Positions 1 to 8,852 of a DNA stretch of 64,000 nt are shown piece after piece. The stretch is from Neisseria sp. Marseille-Q6792 (GTDB lineage Bacteria; Pseudomonadota; Gammaproteobacteria; Burkholderiales; Neisseriaceae). The notes under the pieces are model-generated. The model was not told the origin of the DNA. It saw only the letters and a list, made by a program, of their open reading frames with translations, and searched no databases. The translations under genes and the position numbers were made by a program. Position 1 is the stretch's first letter, and every line of letters starts with the position of its first letter. The stretch spans positions 1,426,001-1,490,000 of the forward strand of contig NZ_OW969598.1 of assembly GCF_943181435.1 (NCBI RefSeq), in the 5' to 3' direction.

Positions 1-25
1 TAATACTTATTTTTCAAGTATAAAA

Positions 26-562
26 TTAGTTAATCTTCTCAACTTGCCCAAACTCCAGCTCGACAGGTGTTTCACGACCAAATATCTGAACAGATACACG
101 CAACTTGTTCCGCTCATAATTAACTTCATCAACAACACCATTAAAATCGGCAAACGGCCCCTCATTCACACGTATCTGCTGACCAACTTCAAATTCGATT
201 TTTGGTTTGGGTTTCTCAGCACCAGTTTGAACCTGTTGCAAAATAATTTCAGCTTCTCTTTGGCTAATAGGCATGGGTTTATTAGCCGTTCCTCCGATAA
301 ATCCGGAAACACGAGGCGTACTCTTTACAAGATACCAAGAATCATCCGTCATTTCCATTTCCACCAACACATACCCCGGATATGACTTTCTTTCACTAAT
401 AGTCTTACGACCATTGCGAATATCAACAACTTTCTCTACAGGCACCAGAATTTGTCCGAAATAATCTCCCATCTCCTCACGGGCAATTCTCTCTTCCAAT
501 GTTCGTTGGACATTCTTCTCAAATCCTGAATACGCTTGTACAACATACCATTTTTTTGCCAT
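26..562 (-). CDS. nusG: Transcription termination/antitermination factor NusG
   Basis: 178 residues, normal length for NusG. The NGN domain opens with [17 protein letters not shown] and fills about residues 1-110. A C-terminal KOW domain follows ([16 protein letters not shown], about 130-145). NusG binds RNA polymerase, suppresses pausing and links it to Rho or to the ribosomal protein S10. The gene lies directly downstream of secE with a 1-base gap, the standard secE-nusG pair that precedes rplKAJL-rpoBC in most proteobacteria; those genes would lie beyond the left edge. Identity is clear from sequence and context. Confidence 0.97.
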   Translation of the reverse strand: MAKKWYVVQAYSGFEKNVQRTLEERIAREEMGDYFGQILVPVEKVVDIRNGRKTISERKSYPGYVLVEMEMTDDSWYLVKSTPRVSGFIGGTANKPMPISQREAEIILQQVQTGAEKPKPKIEFEVGQQIRVNEGPFADFNGVVDEVNYERNKLRVSVQIFGRETPVELEFGQVEKIN

Positions 563-563
563 T

Positions 564-842
564 TCAACCTTCCCTTCTCAGCAACACATCAAAAAATAAC
601 CATGAGATTGCCGTATCTGCCACATAGATAAATATAGAAAGCACAGCTACAAACACTATAACAAACATAGTCATTTTGACGGCATCTTCTCGCTTGGGCC
701 AAACTACTTTTTTAAACTCTAACCAAGAGTTTGAGAAATATGCGAAGAGCCCTTCCCTACCAATATTGGATGAAGGCTCCTTATTCCCCTCGACCAACTG
801 ACCTACCTTGGCAGTCTTTTTCTCAGACGTATGTTCTGTCAT
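564..842 (-). CDS. secE: Preprotein translocase subunit SecE
   Basis: 92 residues. A hydrophilic N-terminal stretch leads into the conserved amphipathic segment ([19 protein letters not shown], about 41-58), then one transmembrane helix (about 59-85). This is the short one-helix SecE found in many bacteria, not the three-helix E. coli form. It clamps SecY in the inner-membrane translocon. It sits between the tuf/tRNA-Trp unit and nusG, as in the classic proteobacterial arrangement. Confidence 0.95.
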   Translation of the reverse strand: MTEHTSEKKTAKVGQLVEGNKEPSSNIGREGLFAYFSNSWLEFKKVVWPKREDAVKMTMFVIVFVAVLSIFIYVADTAISWLFFDVLLRREG

Positions 843-918
843 ATTATTTACCCACTACAGTATCTGACTTTTCTTGATCCATACAAATGGCAAGAGAATT
901 TACCGAATTATAAATACA

Positions 919-954
919 AAAAAATTAACCAGCACAAGGCCGGTTAATTTTTTT
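919..954 (-). terminator. Rho-independent terminator after tRNA-Trp
   Basis: An 11-bp AT-rich stem (AAAAATTAACC paired with GGTTAATTTTT) with A/T runs on both sides, so it could act on either strand. It lies just past the 3' end of tRNA-Trp in the direction of tuf transcription and separates that unit from secE-nusG. Confidence 0.75.
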
Positions 955-957
955 ATT

Positions 958-1033
958 TGGCAGGCCAAGAGGGTCTCGAACCCCCAACCCTCGGTTTTGG
1001 AGACCGATACTCTACCAATTGAGCTATTGGCCT
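958..1033 (-). tRNA. tRNA-Trp (CCA anticodon)
   Basis: On the minus strand a 76-nt cloverleaf starts AGGCCAATAGCTCAATTGG, has anticodon loop CTCCAAA (anticodon CCA), T-loop GTTCGAG, and an encoded CCA end. It begins only 6 nt after the tuf stop codon, so it is probably processed from the tuf transcript. Confidence 0.96.
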
Positions 1034-1039
1034 CTAAAC

Positions 1040-2224
1040 TTAAGCGATTACAGAAGAAACCACGCCAGCACCTACGGTACGGCCACCTTCGCGAATCGCA
1101 AAGCGCAGACCTTCTTCCATAGCGATAGGCGCAATCAGTTCTACAGTAATGGTTACGTTCTCACCCGGCATTACCATTTCTACGCCTTCTTCCAAAGTAA
1201 CCGCGCCGGTTACGTCGGTAGTACGGAAGTAGAATTGTGGACGGTAGTTGGCGAAGAACGGAGTGTGACGACCACCCTCTTCTTTGCTCAGTACGTATAC
1301 TTCTGCTTTGAACTTGGTGTGAGGAGTGATAGTACCCGGTTTAGCCAATACCTGACCGCGTTCCACTTCTTCACGTTTGGTACCACGCAGCAATACGCCT
1401 ACGTTGTCACCTGCTTGACCTTCGTCCAGCAGTTTGCGGAACATTTCAACGCCGGTACAAGTGGTTTTTTGGGTTTCTTTCAGACCTACGATTTCGATCT
1501 CGTCACCAACGTGGATGATACCGCGCTCTACACGACCGGTTACTACGGTACCGCGACCGGAAATAGAGAACACGTCTTCGATAGGCAACAAGAAAGGTTT
1601 GTCCACGGCACGCTCAGGAGTCGGGATGTAGCTGTCCAATGCAGCAGCCAATTCGAAGATTTTTTCTTCGTAAGCGGCGTCGCCTTCCAAGGCTTTCAGT
1701 GCAGAACCTTGTACGATCGGGCAGTCGTCGCCTGGGAAGTCGTAGCTGGACAGCAGGTCGCGAATTTCCATTTCAACCAGTTCCAACAGCTCGGCATCGT
1801 CAACCATGTCGCATTTGTTCATGAACACGATGATGTAAGGTACGCCTACTTGGCGGGCCAACAGGATGTGTTCGCGAGTTTGCGGCATAGGACCGTCAGC
1901 TGCGGAACATACCAGGATTGCGCCGTCCATTTGGGCTGCGCCGGTAATCATGTTTTTTACGTAGTCGGCGTGACCCGGGCAGTCTACGTGTGCGTAGTGG
2001 CGGGTTTCGGTTTCGTATTCTACGTGTGAGGTATTAATGGTAATACCGCGGGCTTTTTCTTCGGGAGCATTGTCGATTTGGTCGTAAGCTTTTGCAGCGC
2101 CACCGAATTTTTTAGCCAAAATAGTAGTCAAAGCAGCAGTCAGGGTGGTTTTACCATGGTCAACGTGACCGATGGTGCCAACGTTTACGTGCGGTTTGCT
2201 ACGTTCAAATTTTTCCTTAGCCAT
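1040..2224 (-). CDS. tuf: Translation elongation factor Tu
   Basis: 394 residues, the usual EF-Tu length. GTPase motifs are GHVDHGKT at 19-26, DCPGH at 81-85 and NKCD at 136-139, followed by beta-barrel domains 2 and 3. It delivers aminoacyl-tRNA to the ribosomal A site as a GTP complex. The gene sits between tRNA-Thr upstream and tRNA-Trp downstream, the Tyr-Gly-Thr-tuf-Trp unit known from proteobacterial tufB loci. Neisseria usually carry a second tuf elsewhere; only one copy is in this window. Confidence 0.98.
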   Translation of the reverse strand: MAKEKFERSKPHVNVGTIGHVDHGKTTLTAALTTILAKKFGGAAKAYDQIDNAPEEKARGITINTSHVEYETETRHYAHVDCPGHADYVKNMITGAAQMDGAILVCSAADGPMPQTREHILLARQVGVPYIIVFMNKCDMVDDAELLELVEMEIRDLLSSYDFPGDDCPIVQGSALKALEGDAAYEEKIFELAAALDSYIPTPERAVDKPFLLPIEDVFSISGRGTVVTGRVERGIIHVGDEIEIVGLKETQKTTCTGVEMFRKLLDEGQAGDNVGVLLRGTKREEVERGQVLAKPGTITPHTKFKAEVYVLSKEEGGRHTPFFANYRPQFYFRTTDVTGAVTLEEGVEMVMPGENVTITVELIAPIAMEEGLRFAIREGGRTVGAGVVSSVIA

Positions 2225-2272
2225 GGCAATTTCCTATATCTAAGCTTTAAAGAAATGAATAATTGAGTAAGA

Positions 2273-2347
<75 letters not shown>

Positions 2348-2355
2348 CTAATGTT

Positions 2356-2429
2356 TGGAGCGGGTGAAGGGAATCGAACCCTCACCGTAAGCTTGGAAGG
2401 CTTCTGCTCTACCATTGAGCTACACCCGC
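2356..2429 (-). tRNA. tRNA-Gly (TCC anticodon)
   Basis: 74-nt cloverleaf on the minus strand. Acceptor GCGGGTG pairs with CACCCGC, anticodon loop CTTCCAA, TCCA end encoded. It is 8 nt from tRNA-Thr in the same transcript. Confidence 0.95.
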
Positions 2430-2459
2430 ATTACTCGCTACTGCCCCAAGTAAGAATTT

Positions 2460-2543
2460 TGGTGGAGGGAGAAGGATTCGAACCTTCGAAGCTTTCGCAA
2501 CAGATTTACAGTCTGCCCCCTTTGACCGCTCGGGAATCCCTCC
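2460..2543 (-). tRNA. tRNA-Tyr (GTA anticodon)
   Basis: 84-nt class II tRNA on the minus strand with a long variable arm. Acceptor GGAGGGA, anticodon loop CTGTAAA, ACCA end encoded. It is the first gene of the tRNA-tuf transcript. Confidence 0.95.
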
Positions 2544-2556
2544 AAAAGAGAGCGCT

Positions 2557-2585
2557 AGTTTATTAGTGGCTCGTTTCCCCGTCAA
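2557..2585 (-). promoter_or_regulatory. Sigma-70 promoter of the tRNA-Tyr/Gly/Thr-tuf unit
   Basis: Read on the minus strand: -35 TTGACG, a 17-nt spacer, -10 TAAACT. The -10 ends about 13 nt before the 5' end of tRNA-Tyr. Near-consensus hexamers with optimal spacing suit a highly expressed stable-RNA/tuf operon. Confidence 0.8.
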
Positions 2586-2644
2586 GTTTTTTTTTCACTT
2601 TATCTTAAAACAAAAATAATATTATGTTTTTAAAAGTAATTAAT

Positions 2645-2917
<273 letters not shown>

Positions 2918-2940
2918 TTATCAAAACCGTTCGGGCGCGG

Positions 2941-2949
2941 ATTATAGCA
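2941..2949 (-). promoter_or_regulatory. Extended -10 promoter for the ferredoxin gene
   Basis: Minus strand reads TGCTATAAT, a consensus extended -10 element, about 45 nt upstream of the ferredoxin start. No good -35 lies at the usual distance, as expected for an extended -10 promoter. Confidence 0.6.
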
Positions 2950-3017
2950 CAAAGCTTTTTTAAACCATGCTGACGCAAACGAATGTTTACAAACCAAAAA
3001 TGATAATCAAGCACATA

Positions 3018-3587
3018 TTATTCAGCCACTTGGAAAACCCTTAATTCGAATGTACTCTGCCCTGATTTCCCCTCTCTATATCCCGTCAGCCAAGCAGGTT
3101 TGTCCGGCTGCCTGCTTGCCTCGATATAGACGTATGCACCGTCATTCAGGCGTGTGCCCAATGCATTGAAAAGGCTTTCCCAACTTTGCCACGCAAACGG
3201 CGGGTCGAGAAAGACGACATCAAACTGTTCGGATGCGGTCTTCAAATAGGCAATGCCGTCTGAACAGACGATTTGCACCTGCCCCAAACCCAGTTCGTGA
3301 CTGTTTTTCTCAAGGGTTTGTACCGTTTGACGGTTGTTGTCTGCAATCACGACCCGTTTTGCATGACGCGATGCCGCCTCCATACCGAGTGCGCCGCTGC
3401 CTCCGAAGAGATCCAAAACCGTTTTACCCGTCAAATCCTGTCCCAGCCAGTTAAACAGCTTTTCACGCACGCTATCGGGGGTTGGACGCAGTCCGTTGGC
3501 GGATGCAAAACTCAATTTCCTGCCCCGACATTGCCCGCCGATAATGCGTACCTGGTTGCTGTGTTTGGTATGTTTGCCTGCCGCCAT
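3018..3587 (-). CDS. rsmD: 16S rRNA (guanine-966-N2)-methyltransferase RsmD
   Basis: 189 residues from the ATG chosen here; a TTG two codons upstream is also possible. Rossmann SAM-binding motif I is VLDLFGGSGALGMEAASR. The catalytic N6/N2-type motif is VVFLDPPF. The N-terminal RIIGGQCRGRKL segment is typical of RsmD. The enzyme methylates G966 of 16S rRNA in the 30S subunit using S-adenosylmethionine. In many bacteria rsmD lies near ftsY; here it stands alone between the ferredoxin gene and an XRE regulator. Confidence 0.93.
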   Translation of the reverse strand: MAAGKHTKHSNQVRIIGGQCRGRKLSFASANGLRPTPDSVREKLFNWLGQDLTGKTVLDLFGGSGALGMEAASRHAKRVVIADNNRQTVQTLEKNSHELGLGQVQIVCSDGIAYLKTASEQFDVVFLDPPFAWQSWESLFNALGTRLNDGAYVYIEASRQPDKPAWLTGYREGKSGQSTFELRVFQVAE

Positions 3588-3636
3588 AATCAAAAACCTG
3601 TAAGTTCAAACGGTATTATACAAGACCTGTCAAAGA

Positions 3637-3671
3637 ATATGCCGTCTGAAAACTTTTTTCAGACGGCATAT
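3637..3671 (-). terminator. Uptake-sequence inverted repeat, terminator after the XRE gene
   Basis: Two inverted copies of the uptake sequence form a stem (ATATGCCGTCTGAAAA with its complement) around a short T-rich loop, 5 bp past the XRE stop codon. Neisseria commonly use paired uptake sequences as terminators. Confidence 0.75.
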
Positions 3672-3675
3672 CTGT

Positions 3676-4056
3676 TTAAACGGTTTCGGTCAGCTTGCGG
3701 AGCAGCTCGATTTCTTTGTCTTTTTGTTCCAACATCTCTTTGTAGTGTTTCAATTCCATTTTTAACAAATCCAGCTTTACCGATGCATCCTGAGCGGTAT
3801 AGATTGCAAATTCCCCGCTGTTGGTATCCACATCGTTAATCTGCAACACCATCCCGCCGCCGCCCGATTTGAGCAAGTCCCACATATCGATTTTGAAAAT
3901 CTGCGCCAACTGCTCCAAACGCGGGATATTTAACTGCGTTTCGCCCCGTTCGATTTTGGCATACCCGCCTGCCGACATCGCCAGCTTTTCCGCCATATCC
4001 TCCTGGGACCATTTATTCAATTCGCGCATCAGGCGGATTTTTTCGTGGGTTTCCAT
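3676..4056 (-). CDS. XRE-family helix-turn-helix regulator
   Basis: 126 residues. A Cro/C1-type HTH covers about residues 7-62 (WSQEDMAEKLAMSAGGYAKI, then ERGETQLNIPRLEQLAQIF). The C-terminal 25 residues are heptad-like (LKHYKEMLEQKDKEIELLRKL) and should form a coiled coil for dimerisation. It is a cytosolic DNA-binding regulator whose targets are unknown. It is divergent from the three-gene cassette that starts 130 bp away, so control of that cassette or of itself is plausible but not shown. Confidence 0.85.
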   Translation of the reverse strand: METHEKIRLMRELNKWSQEDMAEKLAMSAGGYAKIERGETQLNIPRLEQLAQIFKIDMWDLLKSGGGGMVLQINDVDTNSGEFAIYTAQDASVKLDLLKMELKHYKEMLEQKDKEIELLRKLTETV

Positions 4057-4186
4057 AGGCTAAACTTTCTGTATAGATGGTTGAATTATAGAGATAGATT
4101 TTAAACTTTTTCTGACTGGCTCGGCAAACACATGACAAATAGAATATGCCATTTAATACCATCTAACAACAAGGGAACTTTATCTT

Positions 4187-5335
4187 ATGTCTAAAAAGCT
4201 GCTTTCCTTTTTGGGAACCTGCCTTTCAATAACTTTAAGTCTTTTTGTTTTTTCAATGATTTACGAAAACACTCTACCTAAAATCGTTGAAAACATCAAT
4301 AACAGTGCCATTGGAGCAATTTTAACTGCAATTGTTACTGTTTTTCTGCTTCAAGGTCAGACCGCCCAAGAGGAACAACGTGATAAAAGCTTGAAAGTGT
4401 TTGAGAAAAAACAGGAAATTTATCACGGATTTTTAGATAAACTGAAAGAAATCGTGCAAGACGGCAAAATTACCATTTCCCGCATGGAAAACGGTAATGA
4501 CGATACAGATGAGTTGAAAGATTTGCTGTTCCAACTTGCCTATATTCAAATGCACAGCAATGATGAAAATACCCAAGCAGTGTTTGAGGGCGTAACCAAT
4601 TTAATCAGAAAAATGAATGATTTTACGGTACGTTTGAAAACAGCGTACAGTAATAGGAATGAATTAATTGCCCAGTTTTATGCCGATTTCTCAGAAGAGC
4701 TGTTTGCGGTCGTAGCAATTTTAAAAAGCGATTTATACAACACCAATAGTAAATCCATCAGCAAAGAGTCAGTGCAGTTATTGTTGCAGCAATGCGATTT
4801 GTATGTAGAAGGTCAGAAGCTGGACAAATACCAAATACAAACGATGTTTTGGCATGAATTGCAAAAACGTCTGCGTGAAAAACTGCCTAACATGCAAATC
4901 GAACAGCATGATTTTACCAATGATGTGCGCGAATATTATGCCCGCTCACGCAATCGTCATCGTTATTTCGGCATCCAATTCCCGATTTACCATACACAGC
5001 ATGGAGAGCAGGTAGATTTTAAAGTGGAACTGGAAAATGACGTTTATTTTGGTTTTAAACGTCAACCGGATATGGTTTATCCGTCTGAAAATAATTTGAT
5101 TGCCGTCGTTAGAGAACAATATTTTCAAGGGGCAAACCAGCATTGGTTTGGTTGGAAATATCCTTCGCGCTACCGCTTGGATTTTTGGAATTTGGACGAT
5201 ACGGCCGAATTGACGGGCGATTTTGTGCATTTTAACCATCCGCAAAGCATGCAGCAAATGGTAGATGAAATGGCAAATGAAATTGTGCAGGCAGTTAATT
5301 TGTTTGTAAAAAGTGCCAAAGAAAAATCTATTTAA
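4187..5335 (+). CDS. Membrane-anchored protein of unknown function (cassette gene 1)
   Basis: 382 residues. Two hydrophobic segments (about 5-27 and 41-57) place the N-terminus in the inner membrane, probably as a hairpin. The rest (about 60-382) is a soluble, charged, mostly helical domain with an aromatic-rich C-terminal third (GANQHWFGWKYPSRYRLDFW). I do not recognise a family. A ribosome site (AAGGGAAC) lies 9 bp before the ATG. It is followed after 39 bp by the repeat protein and then by the UDG-like gene on the same strand, so the three are probably co-transcribed. Base composition is more AT-rich than in the surrounding housekeeping genes, hinting at acquisition. Confidence 0.8.
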   Translation: MSKKLLSFLGTCLSITLSLFVFSMIYENTLPKIVENINNSAIGAILTAIVTVFLLQGQTAQEEQRDKSLKVFEKKQEIYHGFLDKLKEIVQDGKITISRMENGNDDTDELKDLLFQLAYIQMHSNDENTQAVFEGVTNLIRKMNDFTVRLKTAYSNRNELIAQFYADFSEELFAVVAILKSDLYNTNSKSISKESVQLLLQQCDLYVEGQKLDKYQIQTMFWHELQKRLREKLPNMQIEQHDFTNDVREYYARSRNRHRYFGIQFPIYHTQHGEQVDFKVELENDVYFGFKRQPDMVYPSENNLIAVVREQYFQGANQHWFGWKYPSRYRLDFWNLDDTAELTGDFVHFNHPQSMQQMVDEMANEIVQAVNLFVKSAKEKSI

Positions 5336-5374
5336 TTCCCTTGAACCAAAAGCAACTTAAACAGGAGTTTCAAC

Positions 5375-5692
5375 ATGAATACAATTTCTTTACCACGTGA
5401 TTGGGTTTGCGACGGCAGTACATTAAAACCCAAATCCGGTGCGCGTTTAGACAATACTTGGATTTTCGATGGCAAGGAACTAAAACCCAAATCCGGTGCA
5501 CGTTTAGACAATACTTGGGTTTTCAATGGAAAGGAATTAAAACCTAAATCTGGTGCGCGTTTAAACAATACTTGGGTAGTTGACGGCAATAAAATCAAAC
5601 CTAAATCCGGCGCGCGTTTCAACAACACTTACGACATGGGCGAAGAACCTATTTTAGTGGTATTCGGCCAACTGATTTTACATTTATGGTAA
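5375..5692 (+). CDS. Small protein made of four 19-residue repeats (cassette gene 2)
   Basis: 105 residues. KPKSGAR recurs at 18-24, 37-43, 56-62 and 75-81, an exact 19-residue period with consensus KPKSGARLDNTWxFDGKEL. Each unit looks like a short beta-strand-turn motif. The chain ends in a hydrophobic tail (EEPILVVFGQLILHLW). No signal peptide is visible. A strong ribosome site (CAGGAG) precedes the ATG, supporting real translation. The gene lies between the membrane protein and the UDG-like gene. Function is unknown; a binding or scaffold role for its neighbours is only a guess. Confidence 0.75.
   Translation: MNTISLPRDWVCDGSTLKPKSGARLDNTWIFDGKELKPKSGARLDNTWVFNGKELKPKSGARLNNTWVVDGNKIKPKSGARFNNTYDMGEEPILVVFGQLILHLW
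5426..5632 (+). repeat. 57-bp tandem repeat inside cassette gene 2
   Basis: Three full units and most of a fourth of a 57-bp direct repeat encode the 19-residue peptide repeat. Units differ by scattered substitutions. The length is a multiple of three, so gain or loss of units would keep the reading frame. Confidence 0.85.
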
Positions 5693-5701
5693 GGAACAAT
5701 A

Positions 5702-6394
5702 ATGTCAGATTTGAACTTAGGCAACAGTCTGTTCAAAGGCTACAATGACAAACATGGTTTAATGATTTGTGGGTATGAATGGGGTTGGAGTAAAGCCGAT
5801 GAGGCTGCTTATGTAGCAGGTGAATACAAACTCCCTGAAAACAAAATCGACCATACATTTGCAAACAAATCCCTCTATTTCGGAGAGCAGGCAAAAAAGT
5901 GGCGTTACGACAATACGATAGAAAATTGGTTTGAAATGTGGGGACACCCCTTAGACGAAAATGGATTGGGCGGTGCATTTGAAAAATCCCTGGTTCAAAC
6001 CAACTGGGCTGCTACACAGGGCAACACTATCGATAATCCCGACAAGTTCACACAACCCGAGCACATCGATAATTTTCTCTACCACATCGAAAAACTGCGT
6101 CCGAAAGTCATCCTCTTCATGGGCAGCAGGTTGGCGGATTTTCTGAACAACCAAAATGTACTGCCACGCTTCGAGCAGTTGGTCGGTAAGCAGACCAAAC
6201 CGCTGGAGACGGTGCAAAAAGAATTTGACGGTACACGTTTCAATGTCAAATTCCAATCGTTTGAAGATTGCGAAGTCGTCTGCTTTCCCCATCCCAGTGC
6301 CAGTCGCGGTCTATCTTACGATTACATCGCCTTGTTTGCGCCTGAAATGAACCGGATTTTATCGGACTTTAAAACAACACGCGGATTCAAATAA
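5702..6394 (+). CDS. Uracil-DNA-glycosylase-superfamily-like protein (cassette gene 3)
   Basis: 230 residues. Three blocks resemble the UDG fold. LMICGYEWGWSK near residue 20 is where the water-activating motif lies. RPKVILFMGSRLADFLN near 135 is the central strand-helix. VVCFPHPSASRG near 200 resembles the HPS(P/x) DNA-intercalation loop of UDGs. Usual catalytic Asp/Asn residues are not obvious, so activity may differ or be absent. It starts 9 bp after the repeat gene with ribosome site AAGGAAC. Known UDG-like families act in base excision or in removal of modified bases; the substrate here is unknown. Family placement is by eye only. Confidence 0.6.
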   Translation: MSDLNLGNSLFKGYNDKHGLMICGYEWGWSKADEAAYVAGEYKLPENKIDHTFANKSLYFGEQAKKWRYDNTIENWFEMWGHPLDENGLGGAFEKSLVQTNWAATQGNTIDNPDKFTQPEHIDNFLYHIEKLRPKVILFMGSRLADFLNNQNVLPRFEQLVGKQTKPLETVQKEFDGTRFNVKFQSFEDCEVVCFPHPSASRGLSYDYIALFAPEMNRILSDFKTTRGFK

Positions 6395-6411
6395 ACTAAT
6401 CACAGAAAAGC

Positions 6412-6445
6412 AAAGGTCGTCTGAAAATTTTTCAGACGACCTTTT
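6412..6445. terminator. Shared terminator between cassette and topA
   Basis: Inverted repeat AAAGGTCGTCTGAAAA with its complement, a variant uptake-sequence pair flanked by A and T runs. It lies between two converging genes and can serve both. Confidence 0.75.
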
Positions 6446-6466
6446 CTCTTTCAAACCAACCTAATC

Positions 6467-8773
6467 TCACTCTTTCGGTGCAGGCGGTTCAATCTGTTCT
6501 TTCCAGCCGCATTCTTTTTGCGGGCAGACTTTTTCGACGCCCCAGCGTTTGGTGGTTTTGATGGTCAAGACCGGCCAATGGCAGTTCGGGCATTCTTCGG
6601 CGACGGGCGGGTTCCAAGTGGCGTAGTTGCAGTCGGGGTAGGTGCTGCAACTGTAAAACAGTTTGCCGTAGCGGGATTTGCGCTCGACGAGGTTGCCTTT
6701 TTTGCATTGCGGGCATTGGACGCCGGTGTCTTTCGGTTTTTCCAGCGGCTCGACGTGTTTGCATTTCGGATAGTTGGCGCAGCCGATGAATTTGCTGCCC
6801 GTGCGGCTATATTTGTACACCAGACGACCGCCGCATTTAGGGCATTCGCGTCCGTCGAGTTCGGCTTGCTCTGCTTCCGCTTTGGCAATACGTTCGGCGG
6901 CTTCTTCGGCGGTTTCGTTAACGTTGCGGGTGTAGCTGCACTCGGGATAACCGGCGCAGGCGACGAAGCGGCCCATTTTGCCGAACTTGATTTGCAGTTT
7001 GTGTTCGCCGCATTTCGGGCAGGTTTCGTCAAGTTCCTGCGTGGTAAATTTGGCGCGTTCGATGCCTTCTTTTTCTTCCACTTGTTTGATGAACGGTTTC
7101 CAGAATTTGTCCATCACAGGGATCCATTGGCGTTTGCCGTCGGCGATTTCGTCGAGCTGGTCTTCGAGTTTGGCGGTGAAGTGGTAGTCGACGTATTGGG
7201 CGAAATGTTCGGTCAGGAATTTGTTGACGATGTCGCCTGTGTCGGTGGGCATGAAGCGTTTTTGCTCAAGGGTAACGTATTCGCGGTCTTTGAGCGTGGA
7301 AATAATGCTGGCGTAGGTCGAGGGGCGGCCAATGCCGTATTCTTCGAGGGCTTTAACCAGCGTCGCTTCGTTGTAGCGCGGCGGCGGAGTGGTAAAGTGT
7401 TGTTCGCCGTAAAGTTTATCCACGGGCAATTTGTCGCCTTCGCTCATTTCGGGCAGTTTTTTGCTGTCTTCGCCTTCTTCATCGTCGCTACTTTCTTCGT
7501 AAACGCTCAAAAAGCCTGCGAAGGTTTGCACTTGTCCGGTTACGCGGAATACGCCTTTGCCGACGGTAATATCGACGGTAGTTTGGTCGAATTTGGCGGG
7601 CGTCATCTGACAGGCGACGGTGCGTTGCCAAATCATCTGATAGAGTTTGAACTGGTCTGCGCTCAGGAAAGGTTTGACGCTTTCGGGCGTGCGGTACACG
7701 GAAGTCGGACGGATGGCTTCGTGGGCTTCTTGGGCGTTTTTGGATTTGGTTTTGTATTGTTTGGCGGCACTCGGCAGATATTCTTTGCCGATTTTGTTTT
7801 CGATGTAATGGCGGATTTCGGTTAACGCTTCATCGGCCAAATTCACGCTGTCAGTACGCATATAGGTAATCAGACCGATGGCACCCTGCCCTACGTCTAT
7901 ACCTTCATAAAGCTGCTGGGCGGTACGCATGGTGCGGTCGGTGGTGAAGCCGAGTTTGCGCACGGCATCCTGCTGCATGGTGGATGTGGTAAACGGCGCG
8001 GCGGGATTGCGGCTGCGCTTTTTCTTTTCAATGGCGGTAACGACGGCCTCTTTGCCTTCGAGTTCTTTCAACACATCGGCTTGCGCGGCCTCGTTCGGCA
8101 GGTCGAATTGTTCGAGTTTCGCGCCGTTGTATTGGGCGAGTTTGGCGGTGAACTTGCTGCGGTCTTTGTGGCTGTCGAGATGCACCGTCCAATATTCCTG
8201 CGCTTCAAACGCGCGGATTTCGTTTTCGCGCTCGCAAATCAGACGCAGGGCGGGACTTTGCACACGGCCCGCGCTCAAACCGCGACGGATTTTTTTCCAC
8301 AGCAACGGCGAAAGGTTGAAACCGACCAGATAGTCCAGCGCGCGGCGGGCTTGTTGCGCATCGACCAAATCCATTTCGATTTCGCGCGGATGGGCGACGG
8401 CATCGAGCACGGCGTTTTTGGTGATTTCGTGGAACACGACACGCTGCGGCTTGATGTTTTTCAGGCCGCGTTTGGATTTGAGGATTTCCAAAAGATGCCA
8501 GGAAATGGCTTCGCCTTCCCTATCCGGGTCGGTTGCGAGGTAGATGTTTTCGGCTTCTTTGGCTCCGGCGACGATGGCATCGACGTGTTTGGCGTTGCGT
8601 TTTATCAGCTCGTATTTCATGGCGAAATCCTGATCCGGATTGACCGCGCCGCTTTTGGGAACAAGGTCGCGGACATGTCCGTAGGACGCGAGGATTTCAA
8701 AATCGCCGCCCAAATATTTTTTCAGGGTTTTGGCTTTGGATGGGGATTCGACGATTAATAGGTTTTTCGCCAT
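6467..8773 (-). CDS. topA: DNA topoisomerase I
   Basis: 768 residues, usual length. An N-terminal Toprim domain (NLLIVESPSKAKTLKKYLGG; metal-binding TDPDREGE at 81-88) leads to the catalytic core with active-site Tyr304 in LITYMRTDS. Four C-terminal zinc ribbons of the CPxC...C...C type follow (from about residue 600). The enzyme relaxes negative supercoils by transient single-strand cleavage. It is the first gene after the smg terminator and ends toward the converging cassette. Confidence 0.97.
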   Translation of the reverse strand: MAKNLLIVESPSKAKTLKKYLGGDFEILASYGHVRDLVPKSGAVNPDQDFAMKYELIKRNAKHVDAIVAGAKEAENIYLATDPDREGEAISWHLLEILKSKRGLKNIKPQRVVFHEITKNAVLDAVAHPREIEMDLVDAQQARRALDYLVGFNLSPLLWKKIRRGLSAGRVQSPALRLICERENEIRAFEAQEYWTVHLDSHKDRSKFTAKLAQYNGAKLEQFDLPNEAAQADVLKELEGKEAVVTAIEKKKRSRNPAAPFTTSTMQQDAVRKLGFTTDRTMRTAQQLYEGIDVGQGAIGLITYMRTDSVNLADEALTEIRHYIENKIGKEYLPSAAKQYKTKSKNAQEAHEAIRPTSVYRTPESVKPFLSADQFKLYQMIWQRTVACQMTPAKFDQTTVDITVGKGVFRVTGQVQTFAGFLSVYEESSDDEEGEDSKKLPEMSEGDKLPVDKLYGEQHFTTPPPRYNEATLVKALEEYGIGRPSTYASIISTLKDREYVTLEQKRFMPTDTGDIVNKFLTEHFAQYVDYHFTAKLEDQLDEIADGKRQWIPVMDKFWKPFIKQVEEKEGIERAKFTTQELDETCPKCGEHKLQIKFGKMGRFVACAGYPECSYTRNVNETAEEAAERIAKAEAEQAELDGRECPKCGGRLVYKYSRTGSKFIGCANYPKCKHVEPLEKPKDTGVQCPQCKKGNLVERKSRYGKLFYSCSTYPDCNYATWNPPVAEECPNCHWPVLTIKTTKRWGVEKVCPQKECGWKEQIEPPAPKE

Positions 8774-8810
8774 GTGTTTCCTCTGGTAATAAATGTCTCG
8801 GTTCCGGTAT

Positions 8811-8846
8811 TTCAGACGGCAGGTTAGCAGGATAATGCCGTCTGAA
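8811..8846 (-). terminator. Uptake-sequence inverted repeat after smg
   Basis: TTCAGACGGCA and TGCCGTCTGAA separated by about 14 bp, 7 bp past the smg stop codon. Confidence 0.6.
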
Positions 8847-8852
8847 CCTGTT

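Noticed and set aside
6518-7825. 435-codon plus-strand open frame
   Set aside because: Lies fully inside topA on the other strand; composition reflects GC-rich third positions of topA and no domain is visible.
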